From Flavobacteriaceae bacterium (GTDB lineage Bacteria; Bacteroidota; Bacteroidia; Flavobacteriales; Flavobacteriaceae): 46,166 nt of DNA. Below, one piece after another: positions 7,376 through 14,966 of the stretch. Positions within the stretch are counted from its first letter, which is position 1. The number at the start of each line of letters is the position of its first letter. Location of the stretch: positions 1-46,166 of the forward strand of contig JABHSQ010000021.1 of the NCBI GenBank assembly GCA_018669795.1. The letters run 5' to 3'. The translations under genes and the position numbers were made by a program. The notes under the pieces were generated by a model. That model worked only from the letters and a program-made list of their open reading frames with translations, was not told the origin of the DNA and did not search any database.

Positions 7376-8392
7376 TTATAAACTTTTAAACTGCTCTAAA
7401 AAACGAATATCATTTTCACTAAACATGCGAATATCTGGAATCTGATGAAGCAATAAAGCGATTCGGTCTATGCCCATTCCAAAAGCAAATCCTGAATAAA
7501 TTTTAGGGTCTATATTACAGTTTTTTAACACATTTGGGTCTACCATACCGCAACCCATTATTTCTAACCAACCCGTGCCTTTGGTCATTTTATAATCGGT
7601 TTCTGTTTCCAATCCCCAATACACATCTACCTCAGCACTTGGCTCCGTAAATGGGAAGTAAGAAGGGCGTAGGCGTATTTTAGATTTACCAAACATTTCG
7701 GTGGTGAAGTATTGAAGTGTTTGTTTTAAATCTGCAAAACTCACTCCTTTATCCACATACAATCCTTCTACTTGATGGAAGAAACAATGTGATCTTGCTG
7801 AAATTGCTTCATTGCGATATACTCTCCCAGGTGAGATCGTTCGTATAGGAGGTTTGTTGTTTTCCATATAACGAACTTGAACTGAAGATGTATGAGTTCT
7901 TAATAATACATCTGGATCTTTTTCAATAAAAAATGTATCCTGCATATCACGTGCCGGATGGTATTCCGGAAGATTTAATGCGGTAAAATTATGCCAATCG
8001 TCTTCAATTTCTGGGCCTTCAGAAACATTAAATCCAATGCGAGAAAATATATCTATAATCTTATTTTTTACAATAGAAATAGGATGTCTAGAGCCCAATT
8101 CAAAAGGTTCTCCTGGACGTGTTAAATCTCCGTAAATTCCTTTTGTATCATCATCACTTGATAAAGATACTTTTAAGGAAGCTACTTTTTCGGTAGCTTT
8201 TGTTTTAAGCTGATTGATGGTTTGTCCAAATTCCTTTTTTTGATCGTTTGGAACGTTTTTAAATTCAGCAAAGAAAATATTTAGCAATCCTTTTTTTCCT
8301 AAATATTTAATTCGGAATTGCTCTACCTCCTCTTGTGACTTTGCATTAAAAGCCTCAACTGCTGCTATATGTTCTTTTATTTTCTGAATCAT
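7376..8392 (-). CDS. pheS: Phenylalanyl-tRNA synthetase alpha subunit
   Basis: PheS is the catalytic class II subunit of the alpha2-beta2 enzyme that charges tRNA-Phe. The 338-residue protein has an N-terminal coiled-coil arm (residues 1-85), then the class II core: '[21 protein letters not shown]', '[11 protein letters not shown]', motif 2 [20 protein letters not shown], and motif 3 '[14 protein letters not shown]'. Length is normal. The beta subunit (pheT) is not in this window. Its promoter (8414-8443) is overlapped by a large inverted repeat. Confidence 0.97.
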   Translation of the reverse strand: MIQKIKEHIAAVEAFNAKSQEEVEQFRIKYLGKKGLLNIFFAEFKNVPNDQKKEFGQTINQLKTKATEKVASLKVSLSSDDDTKGIYGDLTRPGEPFELGSRHPISIVKNKIIDIFSRIGFNVSEGPEIEDDWHNFTALNLPEYHPARDMQDTFFIEKDPDVLLRTHTSSVQVRYMENNKPPIRTISPGRVYRNEAISARSHCFFHQVEGLYVDKGVSFADLKQTLQYFTTEMFGKSKIRLRPSYFPFTEPSAEVDVYWGLETETDYKMTKGTGWLEIMGCGMVDPNVLKNCNIDPKIYSGFAFGMGIDRIALLLHQIPDIRMFSENDIRFLEQFKSL

Positions 8393-8413
8393 AATTAAAA
8401 TCTTTCAATATTG

Positions 8414-8443
8414 CAAAATTACATTTTTTTAGGTCTAGCGCAA
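8414..8443 (-). promoter_or_regulatory. Promoter of pheS
   Basis: On the minus strand TTG (8443-8441) is followed after exactly 19 bp by TAATTTTG (8421-8414), a full match to the flavobacterial TTG-N19-TAnnTTTG promoter. The -7 box ends 22 nt before the pheS ATG. The -33 TTG lies in one arm of the inverted repeat at 8436-8490. Confidence 0.6.
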
Positions 8444-8490
8444 CAAATTAAATAGAAAAGCGTATCGTTTCTAGTTAATTTGTTGCGCTA
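8436..8490. repeat. 16-bp perfect inverted repeat upstream of pheS
   Basis: TAGCGCAACAAATTAA (8436-8451) and its exact complement (8475-8490) enclose 23 bp in which TAGAAA/TTTCTA (8453-8458/8468-8473) can extend the stem. One arm contains the stop codon of the upstream gene (8488-8490), the other the -33 element of pheS. There is no T-run after it on either strand, so it is not a classical intrinsic terminator. It could end the upstream transcript, act as an operator, or both. Confidence 0.75.
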
Positions 8491-8844
8491 TTTAATAAGC
8501 TCTTTTTCTAAAAAATAAGTTACAATTGCTTCTTTCATTAGTACACTTTGCTCTCCAGCTTTTAATAATGGTAATTCTTCTAGTATTTTATAATGGGGCC
8601 AACCCTCTTCATCAAAATAATCGAAAGCATAATAACCAAAAGGTTCTAAAAGCCTACAAATAGCAATATGCATTAAATCTAGTTTATCGTCTTTACTGTA
8701 TTTAGTATTTAAGTTTCCTTTTTCCTGAAGTCCAATAATATATATAATTGCATCTAAATCTAAGGTATCTCCATCTGCAAATTGGTTGCTTAAAAGCAGG
8801 ACCAATTCTTCCCATTGCTTCTTTAATTCTTCGTCTCTTGCCAT
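8488..8844 (-). CDS. Conserved hypothetical protein, small acidic
   Basis: A 118-residue acidic, soluble, mostly helical protein without a signal peptide. The most distinctive stretch is 'FGYYAFDYFDEEGWPHYKILEELP' (residues 71-94), rich in aromatics. I do not recognise the family; by style it is a Bacteroidota-restricted conserved protein. It lies upstream of pheS on the same strand, its stop is inside the inverted repeat at 8436-8490, and it is divergent from the CvpA gene with a shared promoter region at 8901-8919. Confidence 0.7.
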   Translation of the reverse strand: MARDEELKKQWEELVLLLSNQFADGDTLDLDAIIYIIGLQEKGNLNTKYSKDDKLDLMHIAICRLLEPFGYYAFDYFDEEGWPHYKILEELPLLKAGEQSVLMKEAIVTYFLEKELIK

Positions 8845-8900
8845 ATTAATTTTTGAATAAATAAGGGTTTCAAATAATTACCTCCCTTTCTAAAACATCG

Positions 8901-8919
8901 CAAAGATAATGTATCTTTA
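8901..8919. promoter_or_regulatory. Divergent, overlapping -7 elements
   Basis: CAAAGATA (8901-8908) reads TATCTTTG on the minus strand, a perfect -7 box for the gene at 8844. TATCTTTA (8912-8919) is a one-mismatch -7 box for the CvpA gene at 8935. Together they make the inverted repeat AAAGATA-ATG-TATCTTT. Neither has a clear -33 TTG at the right distance. Confidence 0.4.
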
Positions 8920-8934
8920 TCCTAAATTCATTAC

Positions 8935-9486
8935 ATGAACTTATTAGACATTATTTTAGGTGTTATTTTAGTTTTTTCTTTCTTTCAAGGAATGAAAAAA
9001 GGCCTATTTGTTACATTAGCTTCCTTAATAGGCTTGGTTTTAGGTATTATTGGAGCTATTTATTTTTCCGATTATGCAGCTAGCTATATCAATGAATGGT
9101 TTTCTTGGAAAGAACAGACGACTGGCTTTGTTGCAATGGCAGTTACCTTTATAGCCATTATTATTATTGTAAATTGGGCTGGAAAATTCTTAACCAAAAT
9201 AGCAGATTTTGCTTTTCTGGGTATTTTTAATAAAATTCTTGGAGGTGTTTTTAATATGATTATCGCTGCGTTTATTGTAAGTGTTATTTTTATGTTTTTT
9301 AATGAATGGAATGCTACCGAATATGTAATTTCAGAAGAGAAAAAAAAGAACTCTTACCTATATGAACCTGTTGCAAATTTAGCCCCCTTAGTGTTGCCTA
9401 ATTTAGTAGAAGAAATTAAAAATATTGATATTCCAAAAGATATTTTGAATATCAATAAACCTGAAAAAGAAAAAGAAAACTTATAA
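8935..9486 (+). CDS. cvpA: CvpA-family membrane protein
   Basis: A 183-residue inner-membrane protein of the CvpA (colicin V production) family. It starts MNLLDIILGVILVFSFFQGMKKGL, the family's first membrane segment plus the 'G-x-x-K/R-G' turn, followed by three more segments (about 25-47, 65-85 and 100-125, the latter with 'FLGIFNKILGGVFNMI') and a charged C-terminal tail ending KPEKEKENL. CvpA is implicated in envelope and antimicrobial-stress tolerance, but its molecular activity is not established. The end overlaps the convergent batE by six bases, TTATAA serving as stop for both. Confidence 0.85.
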   Translation: MNLLDIILGVILVFSFFQGMKKGLFVTLASLIGLVLGIIGAIYFSDYAASYINEWFSWKEQTTGFVAMAVTFIAIIIIVNWAGKFLTKIADFAFLGIFNKILGGVFNMIIAAFIVSVIFMFFNEWNATEYVISEEKKKNSYLYEPVANLAPLVLPNLVEEIKNIDIPKDILNINKPEKEKENL

Positions 9487-10263
9487 CTCTTTAAGATCTG
9501 AATATGGAATCCATCCTTCTTTTCCGTTTACAATCTCAATAAGTGCCCAGTCAGTATCTTTCTCAACTATTTGAACTTTGGTACCTTCATGAACCGTAAA
9601 TGCTATTTCACTGCCTAGATTTGGTGCTTCTCTAACTGCAATACTTTCGGCAAAAATAATTGCAGGGTTATTTTTAATCGCATCATCATGGATTGAAAAA
9701 GCCATAGAAAGTGACATCCCAAATAATAAAATAGAAAAAACAGCAGCAGCAAAGAACAATCGTTTTCTACGCTCTGAATATAAAAAATAGTACATTAAAA
9801 AAAACAGTACAAAACTTATTGAAAACAATACTGTTAAATATGCCCACCCATCAAAAGTAAGTATATCAGATATGGTATAATACCATTTATAAAATATGGT
9901 TTTTGGTAAGGGCTCAATCGCATCTACTTTTGCATTTTCAGCAAAGGCTAAATTGTTCTTTATATCATCATCATTTGGCGCTAGCAATAAAGCTTTTTCA
10001 TAATAATAAATGCTTGGCCCAATATTATTAAGCTGATAGTGAGCGTTTCCTAAATTAAAATATAATTCGGGAGCATGTTGTTTATCCGCTATAATTTTCA
10101 TCCAAGAATTTACTGCTTCTTGGTATTTCTCCGCTTTATATAATGATTTTCCTTGCTCGAAAAGAGGTCCGTTTTGAGCAAAATTTAAAACAGTGAAAAG
10201 CATTAAAACAACTAAAAACGCTTTTTTTACATATCCTATTTTATTTATAATAGTGACTTTCAT
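9481..10263 (-). CDS. batE: BatE: TPR and SH3-domain membrane protein
   Basis: The last gene of the Bat operon. The 260-residue protein has an N-terminal signal or anchor (hydrophobic residues 14-29), two TPR-like helical pairs ('EKYQEAVNSWMKI...PELYFNLGNAHYQLNNIGPSIYYYEKALLLAPND', about 35-105), two membrane segments (about 135-157 and 168-190), and a C-terminal bacterial SH3 domain (about 200-260, 'REAPNLGSEIAFTVHEGTKVQIVEKDTDWALIEI'). This is the architecture of BatE in Bacteroidota. It probably helps to assemble or scaffold the BatA-D complex in the periplasm. It overlaps batD by one base (TAATG). Confidence 0.88.
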   Translation of the reverse strand: MKVTIINKIGYVKKAFLVVLMLFTVLNFAQNGPLFEQGKSLYKAEKYQEAVNSWMKIIADKQHAPELYFNLGNAHYQLNNIGPSIYYYEKALLLAPNDDDIKNNLAFAENAKVDAIEPLPKTIFYKWYYTISDILTFDGWAYLTVLFSISFVLFFLMYYFLYSERRKRLFFAAAVFSILLFGMSLSMAFSIHDDAIKNNPAIIFAESIAVREAPNLGSEIAFTVHEGTKVQIVEKDTDWALIEIVNGKEGWIPYSDLKEL

Positions 10264-12035
10264 TATTGAATCTGTTTATCAATATTAGAAATAACTCCAA
10301 CTGCTTTTTTATAATCCTGTTTAATAGTAACATCAGATGTTGGAGTATACCGAGCAAACTCACAACTTTTAAGCAGGCCAATAAAATCTGAAATAACTAC
10401 TTCTTTAACTTTTCTTTCGGCCAATAAAATTGTTATTTTTTCTTTTGAAAACTCCGAAGTAACGAGGTCTAGTTTAGCTCTTAAATAATTATGTAAAGCG
10501 CGTTCTAAAGCTTCATAAAAAGCTTCTTGTTTTCCTAAATTATTTTTTGCTTCTGATAAATATTTTTTAGCCAATTTTGTTGCTTTTCTAAAACGCTTCC
10601 CTTCTACATCACTTAATTTTTTTCTTCTTGCAGTTCCTATTAATATAATTATTGGAATTAATAAAAATGGGATTCCCGTTAAGCACCAAAAAAGAGAGGT
10701 TTTAAAAAATTTAGGGCGATTTATAGAAATTAATTTAACGGAAGTCTTTATATATTTAAATTGATCATTAGCTAATGAAATCGTATTTTCATTACTTGTA
10801 TTTTCTTTTAATTTATTTGGCTGATTGGTTACAGGACCATTTTTAACTTGTATTATTATTTCTTCAGATGAAACCGTTTTATAACTTTTTAAAACAGGAT
10901 CAAAATAAGAAAATGTTATAGGTCGTATTGGGTAACTCCCTTTATATTGAGGAATAACAGTATAAGTATCGTTTATAAAACCATCCATCCCTTTTATATT
11001 AACAGCTATTTTATTATCCCTAATAGGTTCGTATACTTCTAAAGAACTAGGTAAGTTTATAGATGGTAGGTTAAATAATTTTAAATTTCCTGTTCCTTTT
11101 ACTCTTATTTTTAATTCTAAAGCTTCGTTGGCATCTAAAGTTAATTTATTTGTTGAGACGTTAAAATTAAATGCACCCACGGCTCCAGAAAAATTATCTG
11201 GCTTTCCTTCTATTGGTAATGGTTTTACAGTAATTGTTCTTTTTCCTGCAGAAATGGTGATATTGACACGAGTCATTCTTCTACGCCCAAACATGTCTCT
11301 TAAGTTTCCTTGAACATCTATAGGAATATCTAGTGTTAAGGGTTCAATAATTAATGGTCCTGTTTTTTGAGGATATAATACTGCTTTTCTTAAGATTACA
11401 TATCGATAAGGCTTCCCTTTAAAGGTTCCTTTAAAAACTTGCTGTTTACCTTTGTCTTCAATATTCTGACTCCAAAAGTCTTCAAATTTTGGAATAGCTA
11501 TTTCCTGCCAACCTCTAGTGATACTAACTTCATTTGATACATATAATTTATAGACAACTGTAATGGCCTCATTTAAATAGGGATTGGTTTTTGAAATTTC
11601 TGCTATTAAATGAACATTTTCGCTTGCTAAATAATCTGCACTATTTTCATCTTTTGGTTTAATTACCGCTGCAGTAACTATAATATTTAAAGAAGTTGTT
11701 TTATAAATTTGGTCATCAATTTCTATGGTTGCTTGATTGATTATGAAATTCCCTTGAGCTCTGGGCACTAAAAAATAAGAGTAGGTTTTTAAATAACTTC
11801 TTTTACCATTTAACCAAGAATTACTGATGGATTGATTAGGCCCTCCAACAACATTAAAGCCCTTAAAGTTAGGAGGAACAAAATTATCACCATCCTGATT
11901 CATTTCAAAATCTACCCGTAACCGTTCATTAATTCCTAAGGTTTTTTTACTCACTTTAGCAACAAAAGAAACTTGAGCTTGAACAAATCCAATGCTCAAC
12001 ATAAAAACTAATATAAAAACTGATTTAAGTCTCAT
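10263..12035 (-). CDS. batD: BatD: oxygen-tolerance-family protein
   Basis: A 590-residue BatD (oxygen tolerance family). A signal peptide (MRLKSVFILVFMLSIGFVQAQ) leads into a long beta-rich exported region that begins 'VSFVAKVSKKTLGINERLRVDFEM', then one membrane segment near residues 445-465 (SLFWCLTGIPFLLIPIIILI) and a cytoplasmic helical tail of about 120 residues. I start it at ATG 12035, which overlaps the batC stop (TAATG), instead of a TTG six bases upstream, because all neighbours show the same coupling and the signal peptide is complete from there. In the Bat system BatD is thought to be the main periplasmic domain of the complex. Confidence 0.9.
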   Translation of the reverse strand: MRLKSVFILVFMLSIGFVQAQVSFVAKVSKKTLGINERLRVDFEMNQDGDNFVPPNFKGFNVVGGPNQSISNSWLNGKRSYLKTYSYFLVPRAQGNFIINQATIEIDDQIYKTTSLNIIVTAAVIKPKDENSADYLASENVHLIAEISKTNPYLNEAITVVYKLYVSNEVSITRGWQEIAIPKFEDFWSQNIEDKGKQQVFKGTFKGKPYRYVILRKAVLYPQKTGPLIIEPLTLDIPIDVQGNLRDMFGRRRMTRVNITISAGKRTITVKPLPIEGKPDNFSGAVGAFNFNVSTNKLTLDANEALELKIRVKGTGNLKLFNLPSINLPSSLEVYEPIRDNKIAVNIKGMDGFINDTYTVIPQYKGSYPIRPITFSYFDPVLKSYKTVSSEEIIIQVKNGPVTNQPNKLKENTSNENTISLANDQFKYIKTSVKLISINRPKFFKTSLFWCLTGIPFLLIPIIILIGTARRKKLSDVEGKRFRKATKLAKKYLSEAKNNLGKQEAFYEALERALHNYLRAKLDLVTSEFSKEKITILLAERKVKEVVISDFIGLLKSCEFARYTPTSDVTIKQDYKKAVGVISNIDKQIQ

Positions 12036-12901
12036 TACCAATCTTTTTCAGATTTTGCTTTTATGCCTTTTTGCTTTTTGGCATTGATTTTATCTTGAAC
12101 CTTTTTCTCTTCATTATTCATTGCTTCTAATAAGTTTTTAACTTGTTGAGGAGAAAGTTTTCCAGGTTCTGTTGGCTTTTGCTCTTGTTTTTCTTCTTTT
12201 GGTTCGTCAGGCTTTCCTTTATCCTTATTCTCGTCTCCTTCTTTTTTATCTTGCTCTTCTTCTCCTTTATCATTTTCATCTTTCTGATCACCATCTTCTC
12301 CATCCTTTTTATTATTCTCATTATCCTGGTTCTCTTTCTTTTCTTCGTCTTTTTTATCCTCTTCATCCTCCTTGTCATCATCACCTCCTCCATTTTTTTC
12401 TTGATCTTCTAGAAGTTCTTTTGCCAATGCATAATTGTAACGTGTTTCTTCATCTTTAGGATTATTTCGCAGGGCATTTTTATAGGATTCAACTGCTTCC
12501 TGATATTTTTTATCATTCATATAGGTATTTCCTAAATTATGAAAAGCACTGTGTTTGTCTAATTTTGTGTCTGCGACAGCTGCAGCTTGATTAAAACGTG
12601 ACATCGCGACATCATTCAGTTCTTTATCATAATACGCATTTCCCAAATTATATTTTCCGGTAACATCTTTAGGGTTTAATGCAATAGCTTCGCGATATGC
12701 TGCTTCTGCAATAATAAAGTTATCCTGAGCCATTTCATAACTTGCATCACTTAATGATGCTCTTGACTCTTTAATTGCATTTTGTTTTTCTTTAGCTACC
12801 TCTTGTGCTACAATAGAGAATGTAGTCACTAAAAGAAATATAAGACAGGTCATATTCTTTAGCGAAACACTATTTTTAAATAGGTTATACTTCATCTTCA
12901 T
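12035..12901 (-). CDS. batC: BatC: TPR protein with long acidic/basic linker
   Basis: This 288-residue protein has a signal or anchor segment (residues 15-33), TPR repeats (about 60-160, 'TGKYNLGNAYYDKELNDVAMSRFNQA' and 'HNLGNTYMNDKKYQEAVESYKNALRNNPKD'), a low-complexity linker of D, E, K, N and Q (about 166-247), and a conserved-looking end (QQVKNLLEAMNNEEKKVQDK...EKDW). TPR protein and position between batB and batD identify it as BatC. It overlaps batB by up to 17 nt and batD by one. A second ATG at 12895 is possible. The codon bias of the linker makes long spurious frames on both strands here. Confidence 0.88.
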   Translation of the reverse strand: MKMKYNLFKNSVSLKNMTCLIFLLVTTFSIVAQEVAKEKQNAIKESRASLSDASYEMAQDNFIIAEAAYREAIALNPKDVTGKYNLGNAYYDKELNDVAMSRFNQAAAVADTKLDKHSAFHNLGNTYMNDKKYQEAVESYKNALRNNPKDEETRYNYALAKELLEDQEKNGGGDDDKEDEEDKKDEEKKENQDNENNKKDGEDGDQKDENDKGEEEQDKKEGDENKDKGKPDEPKEEKQEQKPTEPGKLSPQQVKNLLEAMNNEEKKVQDKINAKKQKGIKAKSEKDW

Positions 12902-13925
12902 TAAACAAATTTAATTTTTTAATCCAAGCAGTTTTTCTTTCCAACAACAATAATTCAATAACTAACAAAAAAATTGACAAGCCTAAAAACCACTGAAATC
13001 GATCTTTAAAATCTGTAAATTGTTTAGATTCAAACTCTTTTTGATTCATGCCGTTTAAAATGGTCGTTACTTGTTCGATAACTTCATTTGTATTGCTCCC
13101 ATCTAGATATTTTCCATTCCCTTTTGTGGCAATTTCAATTAATTTTTCGGTATCCAAACGTGTTATAACTTGCTGGTTGTTTTGATCTCGTTTGTAATAT
13201 TGTAAAATTCCATTTCGTTTAATGGGTATTGGCCCTCCTTTTTTGGTTCCTACACCAATTGTATAAATACGGATCCCCAAATTTGCAGCTTCATTAACTA
13301 TTTTAGAAATACTCCCTTCGTGATCCTCTCCATCTGAAACAATAAACAATACTTTGTTTACCTGATCCTCATCGTTATAATAGGTTTCTGCCATTTTAAT
13401 GGCTTCTGTAATCGCTGTTCCTTGCGATGAAACCATATCGGTATCCATACTGTTCAAAAATAGTTTTGTTGTGGAAAAGTCGGTAGTAATCGGTACTTGA
13501 GGAAAAGCACTTCCTGCATACCCTATAATTCCAACCCGATCACCACCTAAACTATTGATAATTTGAGTAATTAATTGCTTCGATTTGTCTAAACGGTTTG
13601 GAGCAATATCTTCCGCCAGCATACTTTTTGAAACGTCCAATGCAAAAACCACATCCACTCCTGCTCTAGAAATAGTTTCTATTTTTGTCCCTATTTTAGG
13701 ATTCACTAATGCCAATGCAAGACTTGCTATCGCAAGTGATAGTATGATAACTTTAATCCAAGATTTAAAAAAAGATCGATTTGGACTAAGCAATCTTAGT
13801 GCCTTTGAATGTGCAAATTTCTTTTGAGTGTGTTTTTTCCATATAAAAACCAATAAGAAAATTACCATAAGCCCAACAATGGCAAATAGTAAATAAAAAA
13901 ATATTGGTTTTTCTAATTGATACAT
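12885..13925 (-). CDS. batB: BatB: membrane-anchored VWA-domain protein
   Basis: A 346-residue membrane protein with two N-terminal hydrophobic segments (about 8-29 and 55-74), a von Willebrand A domain (about 90-290) and a C-terminal membrane segment (about 310-330). The metal-ion-dependent adhesion site is complete: D97-x-S99-x-S101 in FALDVSKSMLAED, then 'GTAITEA' and 'VSDGEDHEG'. I start it at ATG 13925 (MYQLEKPIFF); a GTG five codons upstream is less likely, since it lies inside a palindrome. BatB pairs with BatA in the same operon; both are inferred to bind partners through the MIDAS. Confidence 0.9.
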   Translation of the reverse strand: MYQLEKPIFFYLLFAIVGLMVIFLLVFIWKKHTQKKFAHSKALRLLSPNRSFFKSWIKVIILSLAIASLALALVNPKIGTKIETISRAGVDVVFALDVSKSMLAEDIAPNRLDKSKQLITQIINSLGGDRVGIIGYAGSAFPQVPITTDFSTTKLFLNSMDTDMVSSQGTAITEAIKMAETYYNDEDQVNKVLFIVSDGEDHEGSISKIVNEAANLGIRIYTIGVGTKKGGPIPIKRNGILQYYKRDQNNQQVITRLDTEKLIEIATKGNGKYLDGSNTNEVIEQVTTILNGMNQKEFESKQFTDFKDRFQWFLGLSIFLLVIELLLLERKTAWIKKLNLFNEDEV

Positions 13926-13931
13926 ATTTAT

Positions 13932-13949
13932 TTCCTGCACAAACAGGAA
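13932..13949. repeat. Short palindrome in the batA-batB gap
   Basis: TTCCTG-CACAAA-CAGGAA is a 6-bp hairpin in the 36-bp gap between batA and batB. It resembles the CCTGC/GCAGG palindromes at 41173-41186 and 41256-41275, suggesting a dispersed mini-palindrome family. Confidence 0.45.
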
Positions 13950-13961
13950 TCTTTTAAATTA

Positions 13962-14966
13962 TTAAACAAAACTTCTAAATAGGGTATATCTTAACAACAG
14001 TTCAAATAATAATAAACCAAAAGCAGCAAGTACTAAAGGTCTAAATAATTCGTCGTAGCTTTTATATTTTGTCTCTTCTATTTCAGTTTTTTCTAATTTA
14101 TTAATCTCTTCATAAATATCTTCTAACTTACTATTACTAGTAGCTCTAAAATACTTACCTCCTGTAGTTTCAGCAATTTGCTTTAGTAAATCTTCATCAA
14201 TTTCTACTTGAATATTTCCATATTGAAAAGATCCATTTGGTAAAATTCCAATTGGTGATAAGGCCATTCCATTAGATCCAATTCCAATGGTATATACCTT
14301 AATACCAAATTCTACAGCTAATTCACTAGCAATCTTTGGGTCGATAAACCCAGAATTATTTACACCATCTGTTAAAAGAATAATTACTTTCCCTTTAGCA
14401 CGGCTTTCTTTTAATCGATTTACAGAGGTTGCTAATCCCATTCCAATTGCTGTACCCCCAGTAATTGTTGTATTGTATTTTATACTTTTTAATGACGATA
14501 AAACAATATTTTTATCACTCGTTAAAGGTGTTTTAGTATAACTCTCTCCAGCATATTCCACCAATCCAAGTCGATCGTTTGGTCGCGCTTGAATAAACTT
14601 AGAAGCTACTACTTTTAAAGCTTCTAGTCTATTAGGCTTTAAGTCTCTTGCTAGCATACTTGCAGATACATCTATTGCAATCACAATATCGATTCCCTTA
14701 GTAGTTTTAATCCGTGTAGATTCATCAACTGTTCTAGGACGTGCCATCGCAACTATTATTAAAGCTAATGTGATTAATCGCAAAACAAATAATAAAGGGC
14801 GTAATTTTGCTAACCAGTTTTTAGAAGTATCAAACCCTTTTAAACTGGATATTTTTAAGACGGCAGTCTGTTGTTTTCGTTTCCAAAAAAACCATAACAA
14901 TAACAATGGAAGTAATAATAACAACCAAAATAATTGTGGGTTTACAAATTCGAAATTACTGCTCAT
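13962..14966 (-). CDS. batA: BatA: membrane-anchored VWA-domain protein
   Basis: BatA of the aerotolerance (Bat) operon, 334 residues. It has two N-terminal membrane segments (about 11-28 and 57-75, joined by a short basic loop), a VWA domain (about 88-285) and a C-terminal membrane segment (about 308-325). The MIDAS is intact: D99-x-S101-x-S103 in IAIDVSASML, 'GGTAIGMGLA', and 'LLTDGVNNSG'. The start overlaps the end of the preceding gene by 11 nt. The domain is expected to face the periplasm, although its topology should be read with care. Confidence 0.92.
   Translation of the reverse strand: MSSNFEFVNPQLFWLLLLLPLLLLWFFWKRKQQTAVLKISSLKGFDTSKNWLAKLRPLLFVLRLITLALIIVAMARPRTVDESTRIKTTKGIDIVIAIDVSASMLARDLKPNRLEALKVVASKFIQARPNDRLGLVEYAGESYTKTPLTSDKNIVLSSLKSIKYNTTITGGTAIGMGLATSVNRLKESRAKGKVIILLTDGVNNSGFIDPKIASELAVEFGIKVYTIGIGSNGMALSPIGILPNGSFQYGNIQVEIDEDLLKQIAETTGGKYFRATSNSKLEDIYEEINKLEKTEIEETKYKSYDELFRPLVLAAFGLLLFELLLRYTLFRSFV

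Noticed and set aside
12036-12041. TTG start of batD two codons upstream of the ATG
   Set aside because: The ATG at 12035 overlaps the batC stop as TAATG, the same coupling as batD-batE, and gives a complete signal peptide.
12127-12459. Long open frames on both strands over the batC linker
   Set aside because: They result from the repeated GAA/GAT/AAA codons of the acidic/basic linker. Their translations are monotone (only F, L, I or only K, R, E) and lack starts in context.
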